The position numbers were made by a program, and so were the translations under genes. The notes under the pieces were generated by a model that had not been told where the DNA came from, searched no databases, and saw nothing but the letters and a program-made list of their open reading frames with translations. Below, in pieces: positions 13,457 to 20,406 of a stretch of DNA of 20,406 bases; position 1 is the stretch's first letter; every line of letters begins with the position of its first letter. The DNA lies in the IMG/VR virus record IMGVR_UViG_3300032308_002830, positions 1-20,406 of that record. One strand, 5' to 3'. Source of the DNA: a virus.

Positions 13457-15499
13457 TCAGGTCGGAGCGACGCCTGCGTTGAAGTAGCCGCCGCGGTAAT
13501 CAATGGCGCCAACAGCGAAGTCATGCACCACTTCAACCACAGTGCCATCCACGCCCATCGGCTGGCCCACACGCACCTGCGGCACTTCATTGTCGCCGAC
13601 ATAGCCGTACACATAGACCGGCGCGCTCAAAGGATCAGCAAACAGATACCAGCGGTTGTTCGGAATATTGGCTTCCGGCACCACCCGAAAGATGCCCGCG
13701 AAGGGGTTAACATTGCTGGCACCGGAGGGAACCATCGCGGAATCCGCGAACTGCGCCGCCACAAATTGCTGAATGAGCGAACAGACCAAATAGCGCGGCT
13801 GCAGGTTCAGTTTCAGGCCGCCCAGGCTGGACTGCGCTTGGATGGCATTAAAACCAAGGCCGAGCGCCGCGGCTGTCACCGCGCTGGCGGTGCCAGCCTT
13901 GTTGTTACGCGCGCCGCCAGTGGCAAACACCGCTGCGCTGCCTTCGGCCAGCGTCGGGCCGTCACCGGAAGCGGTATTCACCACACCATAGGCCGTGGCG
14001 TTTTCAAAATCCGCTACGCTGCGCCCGATCATGGTACCAAAGTCAGCGAAGGCGCCCAGATCATCATTGACCAACATCCGGCGCGTGACGGACACGCTGG
14101 CTGAATAGGTGTTCGGCGTGATCTGTTCGCGCTTTTCATTGATGGTTCCGCGCTTGATTTCGCCACCCTCGTTCAAAACCTGCAGTGACGGGAAATCACC
14201 GACCGTCAGGAAGGAATGAGCCTTGAAGTCATTGAAGCGGCGACGGGCGAAAAACTGCCGATATGAAGGGTTTGCCAGCGCATAGCCCGCTTCAAGCATT
14301 TTGTTGCCGGCATTCGCCAGCAGCAGCGGGAAGTCAGAGCCCGTGTGGAAAGCGCGGGCGATCAGCTTTTCACGGTCGCGGGAAGTGACACGTTCACCAC
14401 GCGCCTGCGCCAATTCGATCAGCATATCGGAAGGGCGAAGGCCCGCGAAGTTGCGCCACTGGCCTTCACCAACCTTACTGGCCACTGCCGGCATGTGGCG
14501 GGCGGCGATGGCAGTCGCCATGGCATCCGCAATGTTCGCAGGGTCTTCATAGGAATGGATGAACTGGCTGATCGCGCCAGGTACGTAAGCCTGCGGGCTT
14601 TTCTGCGCCACGGCTTCCAACGCGGCTTCCAGCGCGGCTTCGCGCGTGGCACCGGCTTTGGCCTGCGCAAGCACGAATTCGGCAGGCAGGCCATTGCGGC
14701 AGGCAATGCCTTCCAGATCGGCCAAGCTGGCGCTGATGGGCTGAACCGCTACGGCCTGGACCGGGGCGGCGGATGGGGCCGGGGAATTCCCGCCGGCCTG
14801 GGCAACGGTATCGGTCATGCCGATCTCCTCTGCAATCACCGGCACCATTGCCGGCGGGTTGAAAACGGTTTCGGCCACAGGGGCCGCTTTCGCTGCTTGC
14901 ACCAAGCGGCGAAGTGCCTCCGGCGTGCGGGCATAGCGATCTGGGGAAAGGGATGCGAAAACGCGGATTTCCGCTGGCGCAGCGGCTTCAGTGGCGAAAC
15001 CATTGATCACCGCGTCTTCAGCCGTGAACCAGGTTTCCGCCGCCATCAGCGCCGCCACTGCTTCTTCGGTCTGGCCGCTGCGCGCGGCATAGGTGCGGCG
15101 ATAGGCGCCACTGATTTTTTCAAGCATATCCGCCTGCTGGCGCATGGTTTCGGCATCACCAAGAGCGCCACCCCAAGCTTCGTGAACCATCATGAAGGCG
15201 TTTTCCGGCATGATGATTTCATCACCCGCCATGGCGATAAGGCTGGCAGCACTGGCCGCGATGCCTTCAATCACCACGCGCTTTGGGCCTTCATGCCGCG
15301 CCAGGATGTTATGCACAGCAATGCCGGCCAAAGCGTCGCCACCATAGGAATTGATGGAAATATTCAAAGGCGCGCCCTTGGGCACACCCTTCAGCGCCAG
15401 CGCAACATTCTGGGCAGTGATTTCAAAACCGACATCCCCCATCAGCGCAAGCGTGATCGGCTGCGCCGCGGTGCCCGCGCGCATTTCAATATCCATCAT
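13457..15499 (-). CDS. ClpP-like prohead protease / major capsid protein fusion (680 aa)
   Basis: A single 680-residue frame. Residues 1-190 are a ClpP-like (S14) protease: an INSYGGDALAG oxyanion-loop motif near 48-58, GIAASAAS with candidate nucleophile Ser83, and MMVHEA with candidate His106. The usual catalytic Asp position appears to be Thr170 (FATE). Residues 191-310 are a Pro/Ala/Gln-rich linker and helical scaffold-like part. Residues 320-680 form an HK97-fold major capsid domain with NEGGEIKRGTINEKREQITPN and RYLVCSLIQQFVA segments. Protease-capsid fusions of this kind are known in phages. The protease would release the capsid from scaffold during head maturation. AAAGGA precedes the first ATG. 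A strong internal ribosome site sits at the junction. Confidence 0.85.
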   Translation of the reverse strand: MMDIEMRAGTAAQPITLALMGDVGFEITAQNVALALKGVPKGAPLNISINSYGGDALAGIAVHNILARHEGPKRVVIEGIAASAASLIAMAGDEIIMPENAFMMVHEAWGGALGDAETMRQQADMLEKISGAYRRTYAARSGQTEEAVAALMAAETWFTAEDAVINGFATEAAAPAEIRVFASLSPDRYARTPEALRRLVQAAKAAPVAETVFNPPAMVPVIAEEIGMTDTVAQAGGNSPAPSAAPVQAVAVQPISASLADLEGIACRNGLPAEFVLAQAKAGATREAALEAALEAVAQKSPQAYVPGAISQFIHSYEDPANIADAMATAIAARHMPAVASKVGEGQWRNFAGLRPSDMLIELAQARGERVTSRDREKLIARAFHTGSDFPLLLANAGNKMLEAGYALANPSYRQFFARRRFNDFKAHSFLTVGDFPSLQVLNEGGEIKRGTINEKREQITPNTYSASVSVTRRMLVNDDLGAFADFGTMIGRSVADFENATAYGVVNTASGDGPTLAEGSAAVFATGGARNNKAGTASAVTAAALGLGFNAIQAQSSLGGLKLNLQPRYLVCSLIQQFVAAQFADSAMVPSGASNVNPFAGIFRVVPEANIPNNRWYLFADPLSAPVYVYGYVGDNEVPQVRVGQPMGVDGTVVEVVHDFAVGAIDYRGGYFNAGVAPT
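14816..14830 (-). promoter_or_regulatory. Internal Shine-Dalgarno and ATG at the protease/capsid junction
   Basis: The minus strand reads GAGGAG, six bases (ATCGGC), then ATG at 14818, in frame with the fusion at residue 228. Initiation here would make a separate 453-residue protein starting MTDTVAQAGGN, holding the scaffold-like region and capsid domain without the protease. The site is stronger than that of most genes in this window. It recalls the nested scaffold start inside the lambda C gene (established for lambda; inference here). Confidence 0.6.
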
Positions 15500-15511
15500 C
15501 TGTTCCTTTGC

Positions 15512-17071
15512 TTAAGCCAGGCCCGTGGCGGCGATTTCAATGGCGGCATTTTGCGCCGCATCCTGCGCGCCGCCGGTCGCGTTAGCCCGGCGCGGGTCCA
15601 CATCAAGGATAATCCCGCGCGAATCGAGCATCTCATTCGCTTCGGCGATTTGATCCGCTTGGCGATCAGGATCATGCCCCTGTTCGGAAACAGCCTGCGC
15701 CCATGTTTTCAAGCCCATGCGGATCATTGCCTTGGTCGCCAGCGCATCCTTCAGCGGGTCAATAAATTCGAAGGGCGGAGGCGCCCAGGCAACCGGATAG
15801 TCGCCATCATCCGGCGGCAAGACTTCAGCAGCCACAGCCGCTTCCACCCATGCGCGCCATACCCGATCACACATTCCAGGTATCAGCATCAGCCACTGGT
15901 CTTGTTCCAGCCGCCGCTTGAAGGCGATGCGGCCGGCGCGCAGGCTGGAATAATTGGCGCCGGAAAGGTCGCCGGTCAGCAAATCATAGGTCAGGCCATA
16001 AGCGGCCGCGATGGCGTGAAGTTGATGGCGCGAAAGCCCATCAAAGCTGCCCGCACCGGAAGGCTGCGTGAAGCTGACTTCTTCGCCCGGCGCCAGGCGC
16101 TCGACCATGCCGGGGCTGAAGCTTTTAATCGCATCGCCCGCGCTGTCTTTGCCTTCCAGGGGCCCAGCCGCGGGCGGTGCCGCGCTGGTCACAAAGGCAG
16201 CGAGGCATGCCTGGATTTTGGCCTGCTGCAAGGCAGCGTCTTCCAATTCATCCAGATCACGCAACCTGCCGATCACGGGCGAAGGCACTGGCACGCCGCG
16301 CACCTGGCCGGGGCGCTGCGCGCGGAACAGGTGGATGATGTTTTCGGCAGGCACACGCCGGCGCTTGGCGTAAAAGGCAAAGCTGGCCGAATTTGCAGGC
16401 TGCCGGTCGAAAACGGTCTGGCCCATGCCGGACAGCGCGCCGGGGTGGCGTTCGAATAGGTGATACGCCACCGGCCGGGCCTGGGCGTCAAACTCAATAC
16501 CACTGCGGATAATGTTACCGTTGTTCAGCGTGTCGCTATTGAACGCCTCATCAAGCAAATCGGCTTCCAACACCTGCAGCACCAGGGGCACCTTCATGCC
16601 ACGGCGCCGCGCTTCCGCGGGCGATAGGCGCATCATCTGGATTAGCACTTCGCCCGATTCGGCACGGGCGCGCGCGGCTTGTTCCTGGATACCCCAGAAA
16701 TCCAGCATGCCATGAGCATCTGCGCGCCTGGCCCATTCGCCAAACAGCTTATCAACAGCCGCATTATCGCCGATTTTCATGTCAGAACGCGGCGTGATGC
16801 CATAGCCGATCTGATAAGCGACCAGCATATCCAGTGCGGACGCAGCCCAGGCATTATTGCGCGTCAAATCACGGGACCGATTGCGCAGCACCTTCAGCCC
16901 GCCCGCCACTTCTGTCTGCGCATCTGAAAAATTAGTCTGCCAGTTGCGAGTCCGCCGCGTAACCCGCGCGCCATCATAGCTGGCTTGCAGTGCATCAAAA
17001 GCCAAACGAGCGCGCATGCGGGAAAGCGCCCAGCCTGGTGCAATCCCGGCCAAGGCGCGTTCGATCCACAT
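15512..17071 (-). CDS. Portal protein, lambda family (519 aa)
   Basis: The chosen ATG at 17071 has AGGGA nine bases upstream; an upstream TTG at 17080, which overlaps the stop of the gpW-like gene, would give 522 residues. The protein carries the signature of the lambda-type portal: RARAESGEVLIQMM (about 137-150), a short GIEFDAQARPVAYHL strand pair (about 194-208), RVPAENIIHLFRAQRPGQVRG (about 242-262) and LTGDLSGANYSSLRAGRI (about 368-385, numbered from the TTG). A Pro-rich part near 420-445 precedes a helical C-terminus. Twelve copies form the ring at one head vertex through which DNA is packed, and terminase docks onto it. Neighbours on both sides support it. Confidence 0.9.
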   Translation of the reverse strand: MWIERALAGIAPGWALSRMRARLAFDALQASYDGARVTRRTRNWQTNFSDAQTEVAGGLKVLRNRSRDLTRNNAWAASALDMLVAYQIGYGITPRSDMKIGDNAAVDKLFGEWARRADAHGMLDFWGIQEQAARARAESGEVLIQMMRLSPAEARRRGMKVPLVLQVLEADLLDEAFNSDTLNNGNIIRSGIEFDAQARPVAYHLFERHPGALSGMGQTVFDRQPANSASFAFYAKRRRVPAENIIHLFRAQRPGQVRGVPVPSPVIGRLRDLDELEDAALQQAKIQACLAAFVTSAAPPAAGPLEGKDSAGDAIKSFSPGMVERLAPGEEVSFTQPSGAGSFDGLSRHQLHAIAAAYGLTYDLLTGDLSGANYSSLRAGRIAFKRRLEQDQWLMLIPGMCDRVWRAWVEAAVAAEVLPPDDGDYPVAWAPPPFEFIDPLKDALATKAMIRMGLKTWAQAVSEQGHDPDRQADQIAEANEMLDSRGIILDVDPRRANATGGAQDAAQNAAIEIAATGLA

Positions 17072-17076
17072 ATCGT

Positions 17077-17271
17077 TCAATCCCTGCTGAAGCTAGTCAA
17101 AGTGGTGCGGTTGAATGGCACCGTGGTCATTTCCTGGCGCAAAACGCCAAGAGCATCCCGCATTTCGCCGATGGTGCGATATTTCACAGACCGCCCATCG
17201 GAAAAGCGCACCTCGGCCACGTTGGACGCGATTGCCGCGACCAGCGCATCCACGTCAGCTTGCGTTGTCAT
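17077..17271 (-). CDS. gpW-like head-tail joining protein (64 aa)
   Basis: The product has 64 residues from the ATG at 17271, which overlaps the stop of the terminase large gene (TGATG); a TTG one codon earlier could also be used. The sequence has the gpW layout of two helices around a beta hairpin: TQADVDALVAAIASNVAEV, then RFSDGRSVKYRT, then IGEMRDALGVLRQEM. gpW-type proteins sit below the portal and finish the head before the tail is attached. The position between terminase large subunit and portal is identical to lambda W. The C-terminus (VPFNRTTLTSFSRD) is short and flexible, also as in gpW. Confidence 0.8.
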   Translation of the reverse strand: MTTQADVDALVAAIASNVAEVRFSDGRSVKYRTIGEMRDALGVLRQEMTTVPFNRTTLTSFSRD

Positions 17272-19256
17272 CAAATCCAGCTTTCGCGTTTTTCGAACCA
17301 GCCGCCGCTTCGGGGGGGCGGCGGTGCGGGTTGCGGTTTCGGTTCCGGCGGAGCGTCAGCACCAGCCAGCGTCTTCAGAACAGGCTGCCAAAGCGTTATC
17401 ATATCCGCCTGCGCATCTTCGGGCTTTCCAACCCGCTCAGCGATCAGCCTTTCCCAATGGGCATCAGTCAGGTTTGCCGTTTCATGCCGGGCCAAGGCTC
17501 GGGCATAAATGGCAATGTCCCATTGCTCATTGCGGGGTCGCACCTTGCGCCATTCCCGCCTGGTGAACCCGGCGCGGTTGCCGATTTCCACGCAGGCTTC
17601 AGCAGTAATCTGTTCGAAAAACCCAAGGTCGAGCGCTTGCGGAAAATGTGCCGCGCCCTTCGGCCAGGCGCCGGTCGCGTCAGGCCCCATTTCCGTGAGC
17701 CGTAGCGCCGCCGCCACTTCGGTCTTCAAATCCCATGTCCCGACCGGCCAAAGAAGGACCGATCCAATTTTCTTGCCGTTATAGTCAACATCTTGCGGCT
17801 TTGGCATGCCAAGCGGCGGTTCACCCCACTTTGCCCGGCCATCCAGCGCCATGATGCGCGGGTCTCGGCCGGCGGCGTGGCGGCGGGCGTAGGAATAAAC
17901 CCGCTGCGGCAAATAGCCAGAGTCAATCCCGTAAGAAATCGGCGCCCATTCGCGGTTCCAGGCATCGCGATATCGCTTGCCGATCACCTCATCCAAGGCC
18001 AACCACACCGGATCAAGCGCGGGGTCGCCTTCCAGAATTCCCCCATCTATCCACCAGGATGAAAGGTTGCGATCCCATCCGTACACACCCCATTCCAGTC
18101 GGTCGCCCTGAACGTCGCACGCCCCGGTCAGGAACAGCACACCGGGCGGAATGCGCCGCGGCGGATACGCTTCGCGCCGGCGCCACAGCAATTCATGGCT
18201 CGGCAAATCATAGCGGGGCTCATAAGGCAGGCCCAACACCTGCTGCGTGAACACCTTATCCAGCAGCGGATCATCCTGGCTGCGTTCGCGCTGTTCAGCC
18301 ACCCAAGCCCAGCTCACAAAAGGCGAATACAGCGCATTCAACGCGAAGCTTGCGTGATGCACCAAAAGTTCCGGACGCTCATGCACCCATTCACCGGCGG
18401 CCAGCATCGCGGCTTTGTGGCGATGTTCAATCCCCGAACCGCATACGGTGCAGTGATACAATGCGGCGCTTGGTTCACCCTTGGGCCAGCGCAGATTCTC
18501 AAACACCAGCGGCTGCTTCGCGCCGCAGTCTGGGCAGGCCACTTGGAACCGGCCCTGGCTTCCATCTTCAAAGCGGGCGCTGATGCGGCACTGGCCCTTG
18601 ATGCCGGGCGTGGATGCCGCGGCGATTTTCTCCCGCCCTGTCCAGGCAATGGCGCGGGCTTCCGCCATGGCAACCGGGTCGCCTCGGCCATCCACATCCA
18701 TTGGGAATTCTGAGACTTCATCCAGCAGGATCACCCGCTTGGTCACCATCTGCAGGCCCTTGGAACTATTCGCCCCGGTCAAATCAATGTTGCCGCCGGG
18801 GAAATTCTTGCGTTTGGTGGTGGAACCAGTCTCATCCCGGCTCACCAGCGCCTTCACCTTGGCCGACACCGCGGGCGAATTCGCCAGCATCGGTTCAAGC
18901 TTATCGCGGTTGAACTTCTGCGCTTCATCCAAGGAAGGCAAAACCCAAAGAACGGTTGTCGGCGTTTCCGCGATAACCTGGCCGGCCAAATTCAGCAGGG
19001 CCATTGTCTTGCCGACCTGCGCGCTGGCCATCAGCGTCACGCGCCGGGCAGGATGCGCCAGGCTCAGCGCGTCCATCACGTCGCGCAGGTAAGGCACGCG
19101 GTCGGTGCGCCAGCGGCCTGGGAAAGGCCCTTCTTCCGGCCCCAAAACGCGATTCGCATCAGCCCAGGCAGAAACCAAACGTTCCGGCGGTGAAGCCAGC
19201 CCGCGCGCCCAAGCCCGGCGAAGAATAGGCGCCGGGTCAGGCAGGGTCTGAAACAT
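17271..19256 (-). CDS. Terminase large subunit, GpA type (661 aa)
   Basis: The product has 661 residues, the normal size for lambda GpA-type terminases. The ATPase domain shows a Walker A-like ASAQVGKT at 77-84 and a Walker B VILLDE at 175-180. A C-x-x-C pair at 241/244 and another at 269/272 suggest a zinc-binding insertion. The nuclease part shows TGACDVQGDRLEW (Asp381), SYGIDSG (Asp445) and a late WDIAIYARA (Asp580) as candidate metal ligands. It cuts concatemeric DNA and pumps it into the prohead through the portal, with the small subunit providing DNA recognition. The ATG lies 20 bases inside the small-subunit gene, so the two are coupled. A Pro-rich tail (about 636-648) precedes the C-terminus. 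Confidence 0.95.
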   Translation of the reverse strand: MFQTLPDPAPILRRAWARGLASPPERLVSAWADANRVLGPEEGPFPGRWRTDRVPYLRDVMDALSLAHPARRVTLMASAQVGKTMALLNLAGQVIAETPTTVLWVLPSLDEAQKFNRDKLEPMLANSPAVSAKVKALVSRDETGSTTKRKNFPGGNIDLTGANSSKGLQMVTKRVILLDEVSEFPMDVDGRGDPVAMAEARAIAWTGREKIAAASTPGIKGQCRISARFEDGSQGRFQVACPDCGAKQPLVFENLRWPKGEPSAALYHCTVCGSGIEHRHKAAMLAAGEWVHERPELLVHHASFALNALYSPFVSWAWVAEQRERSQDDPLLDKVFTQQVLGLPYEPRYDLPSHELLWRRREAYPPRRIPPGVLFLTGACDVQGDRLEWGVYGWDRNLSSWWIDGGILEGDPALDPVWLALDEVIGKRYRDAWNREWAPISYGIDSGYLPQRVYSYARRHAAGRDPRIMALDGRAKWGEPPLGMPKPQDVDYNGKKIGSVLLWPVGTWDLKTEVAAALRLTEMGPDATGAWPKGAAHFPQALDLGFFEQITAEACVEIGNRAGFTRREWRKVRPRNEQWDIAIYARALARHETANLTDAHWERLIAERVGKPEDAQADMITLWQPVLKTLAGADAPPEPKPQPAPPPPRSGGWFEKRESWI

Positions 19257-19734
19257 CTTCCTTGCTCATGTCATCAGCAAGCCCATCAAGCGCGCGGCGA
19301 ATGGCCTGCGTGATGGTCTTCTGAATTGCAATTTCGTCACCCAGCCTGGCGCAATCCGCAGCCACTTCCTGAGGCACTTGCAGCAGCCGGTCGCGTAGCT
19401 TGCGGGTCAGGTCTTCCTGCTCGGCTTCAACGCGGGCCACTTCAACCAGCTTGCCCTTCTGGCGACCAAGTTCCAGTTCGGCGAGCTCAGCATCCGCCGC
19501 CATCTTGCGTTCGCGCTGCGCTGCCAGCCCGGTTTCAGGATCGCCACTGGCCTGCGCGGCGCGGCCCGTGGTCTGCAGCAGGGGATCAAGGCCAGATTCG
19601 CGAAGCGTGAGGTACGCATCCAGATCAACCTTGCCGTCAACGCCGCGAAGCTTGTGCGCCGCCACCTGGCGGGACACAGTTGACTTGTGAACCCCCGCAT
19701 GTTTCGCGATATCGGTTACGCTCAAACGCGGCAT
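19237..19734 (-). CDS. Terminase small subunit, Nu1-like (165 aa)
   Basis: The product has 165 residues. Residues 1-45 form a MerR/Nu1-like winged helix-turn-helix (VTDIAKHAGVHKSTVSRQVAAHKLRG, then a VDGKVDLDAYL wing). Residues 68-115 are a charged coiled-coil stretch (rich in Glu, Arg, Lys and Leu) and the C-terminal part is a further helical segment that should contact the large subunit. GGGGAG lies ten bases before the ATG, and the ATG directly follows a TAA of the upstream 85-codon ORF. Nu1-type proteins bind repeated sites near cos and direct the large subunit to cut. The repeats and hairpin just upstream fit this. Confidence 0.85.
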   Translation of the reverse strand: MPRLSVTDIAKHAGVHKSTVSRQVAAHKLRGVDGKVDLDAYLTLRESGLDPLLQTTGRAAQASGDPETGLAAQRERKMAADAELAELELGRQKGKLVEVARVEAEQEDLTRKLRDRLLQVPQEVAADCARLGDEIAIQKTITQAIRRALDGLADDMSKEDVSDPA

Positions 19735-19992
19735 TTATGCCACACTCCCCGCAGGCATCCAGGGCTTTCTGTTGCGCAACAAAGAGAAAATTGTTGCACC
19801 CTTCAGCAATTTCAGCACTACCAATGCCGGGCGCGCAAAGCCGCCCGCATACGGTTTGGGCCGGGAAGGACCCGCGAGGGGCATGGGCAAGCGGCGTGCC
19901 AGCCCGATGCGCAAGCGCCGTGCCAAGTTTGAAGAAGGATTTTCTGAGAAGATCGAAGGCGCTTGGCGCACTTCTGACTGATATTGGTTCAT
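19735..19992 (-). CDS. Doubtful 85-aa ORF in front of the terminase
   Basis: The ATG overlaps the stop of the helix-turn-helix gene (ATGA), and the TAA lies immediately before the terminase small subunit ATG, so it would be coupled on both sides. Its sequence is unusual: Arg/Pro/Leu-rich, with an eight-residue near-repeat (LARRLRIG, LARRLPMP) that comes from the 24-bp DNA repeat. No family is recognised. It may be a real small basic protein, or the open frame may be a by-product of a non-coding packaging region. Confidence 0.3.
   Translation of the reverse strand: MNQYQSEVRQAPSIFSENPSSNLARRLRIGLARRLPMPLAGPSRPKPYAGGFARPALVVLKLLKGATIFSLLRNRKPWMPAGSVA
19774..19799 (-). other. Hairpin and 12-bp palindrome upstream of terminase small subunit
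   Basis: GTGCAACAA and TTGTTGCGC pair as a nine-bp stem with one G-U and an eight-base loop. Overlapping it, at 19770-19781, TGTTGCGCAACA is a perfect palindrome. Both lie 40-65 bases before the terminase small subunit ATG. A two-fold symmetric site here is a candidate terminase or regulator binding site; an mRNA hairpin controlling terminase translation is an alternative. Confidence 0.45.
19883..19925. repeat. Imperfect 19-bp direct repeat, 24-bp period
   Basis: The plus strand reads ATGGGCAAGCGGCGTGCCA at 19883-19901 and ATGCGCAAGCGCCGTGCCA at 19907-19925, two differences in 19. The period of 24 bp is about two helical turns plus, so both copies could face a similar side of the DNA. Lying about 150-190 bp before the terminase small subunit start, they are candidate Nu1-type binding repeats near a packaging site. 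Confidence 0.5.
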
Positions 19993-20406
19993 TGCACTGA
20001 AACGTGGTGGGAAGTCAAGCGGGAATTTTCATCACCACCCCATCCAGCCTTGAGCGCATACCAGCCAAGGCTATGCCGCAGCCGCGCCAAGGCATTGCGC
20101 TGGTCAATTTGCAGCGCATCGGCCACCTGCCGCACACCACGCCCCCGCACCACCACCAGGCGCGTCAGTTCTTCCAGCGTTTCCACTGATGGCCTGGGCA
20201 AGCGCCGCGCCGGGTAGCGCCTTGCCCATGCCTTCCAGGGGGCGAAGCGTTCACGTTCCGCTTCTTCAATCCCCACCATCTGCCCCGTGCCATCGCCGCC
20301 TGAGGCCAAGCGCTCACTGAACTGGCTGCGCACCATCGGCAGCCGCCCGCCATCCACAAATTCCACGATCAGCCTGATCTCCTGCCCGGCCCGATGCTCT
20401 GCCGGC
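19989..20406 (-). CDS. Helix-turn-helix-like protein, 5' end beyond the window
   Basis: A GTG at 20366 would give 125 residues, but the frame stays open to the window end, reading back from it as ...AEHRAGQEIRLIVEFVD..., so the true start may lie further right. Residues about 60-115 (from the GTG) look like a sigma-like helix-turn-helix: PSVETLEELTRLVVVRGRG, then VRQVADALQIDQRNALARLRHSLGWYAL. The rest is basic and Arg-rich. It lies directly before the packaging genes, where phages often keep a late-gene regulator. A control function for the late operon is plausible but not shown by any specific motif. It is not assigned to a named family. Confidence 0.6.
   Translation of the reverse strand, partial: PAEHRAGQEIRLIVEFVDGGRLPMVRSQFSERLASGGDGTGQMVGIEEAERERFAPWKAWARRYPARRLPRPSVETLEELTRLVVVRGRGVRQVADALQIDQRNALARLRHSLGWYALKAGWGGDENSRLTSHHVSVQ

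Noticed and set aside
13124-14104. 326-codon plus-strand frame opposite the capsid and decoration genes
   Set aside because: Antisense to two recognisable structural genes and their spacer; His/Arg-rich shadow without a recognisable domain.
14345-16459. 704-codon open frame on the plus strand opposite the capsid fusion and portal genes
   Set aside because: It spans two well-supported minus-strand genes and their junction, has no ribosome binding site or family signature, and its composition (His, Arg, Gly, Ala-rich) is that of a GC-rich shadow frame.
19772-19981. 69-codon plus-strand ORF in the gap before the terminase
   Set aside because: Basic, repeat-derived translation on the strand opposite to all other genes, with no convincing ribosome binding site or family. 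Its codons mainly reflect the direct repeat.
19735-19990. Possible promoter for the late operon in the gap before the terminase
   Set aside because: I looked for -35/-10 type pairs near the AT-richer part around 19780-19830 on the minus strand. No pair with good match and spacing was found, and the host sigma consensus is not known.

Overview
The whole window is the late structural module of a tailed, long-tailed (siphovirus-type) bacteriophage, most likely a prophage or temperate phage of a GC-rich alphaproteobacterium. The host guess is inference from the GC-rich, alanine/arginine-heavy coding, the protease-capsid fusion and the DUF6441-type tail gene. Every gene I can support lies on the minus strand, so transcription runs from the right edge to the left edge. 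No bacterial housekeeping gene, tRNA, integrase, transposase or CRISPR array is visible.

Layout in transcription order. (1) Right edge: a helix-turn-helix-like protein that stays open to the window end, then about 250 bp holding a doubtful 85-codon ORF, a hairpin and an imperfect 24-bp-period repeat, a plausible packaging-site region. (2) DNA packaging and head: Nu1-like terminase small subunit, GpA-type terminase large subunit, gpW-like joining protein, lambda-type portal, a single 680-residue protein fusing a ClpP-like prohead protease to the major capsid protein, and a DUF2190-like capsid decoration protein. (3) Neck and tail tube: a possible FII-like connector, a tail terminator-like protein and the tail tube protein. 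(4) Tail assembly: chaperones G and GT made by a convincing -1 ribosomal frameshift (A AAA AAC plus a downstream two-part hairpin), a DUF6441-like protein and a 1049-residue tape measure. (5) Tail tip, fibre and lysis-type genes: a 294-residue structural protein, a 152-residue unknown, a small multi-pass membrane protein with VanZ/YfiM-like spacing of charged residues, a 52-residue ORF, a 519-residue baseplate-like protein, a 262-residue unknown, a holin-like protein, three small probable virion proteins, and a large structural protein that runs off the left edge.

The genes are packed almost without gaps. Many neighbours share ATGA, GTGA, TGATG or TAATG stop/start overlaps, which points to translational coupling in one long transcript. 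The only sizeable non-coding gaps are about 250 bp before the terminase, about 119 bp between tail tube and chaperone G (with an 11-bp perfect hairpin) and about 66 bp after the capsid gene. I found no convincing promoter or classical T-tailed terminator.

I found no non-phage system. The most interesting items are the frameshift element, the strong internal ribosome binding site and ATG at the protease/capsid boundary of the fusion gene, the repeat and hairpin cluster in front of the terminase, and the membrane protein embedded among the tail genes.
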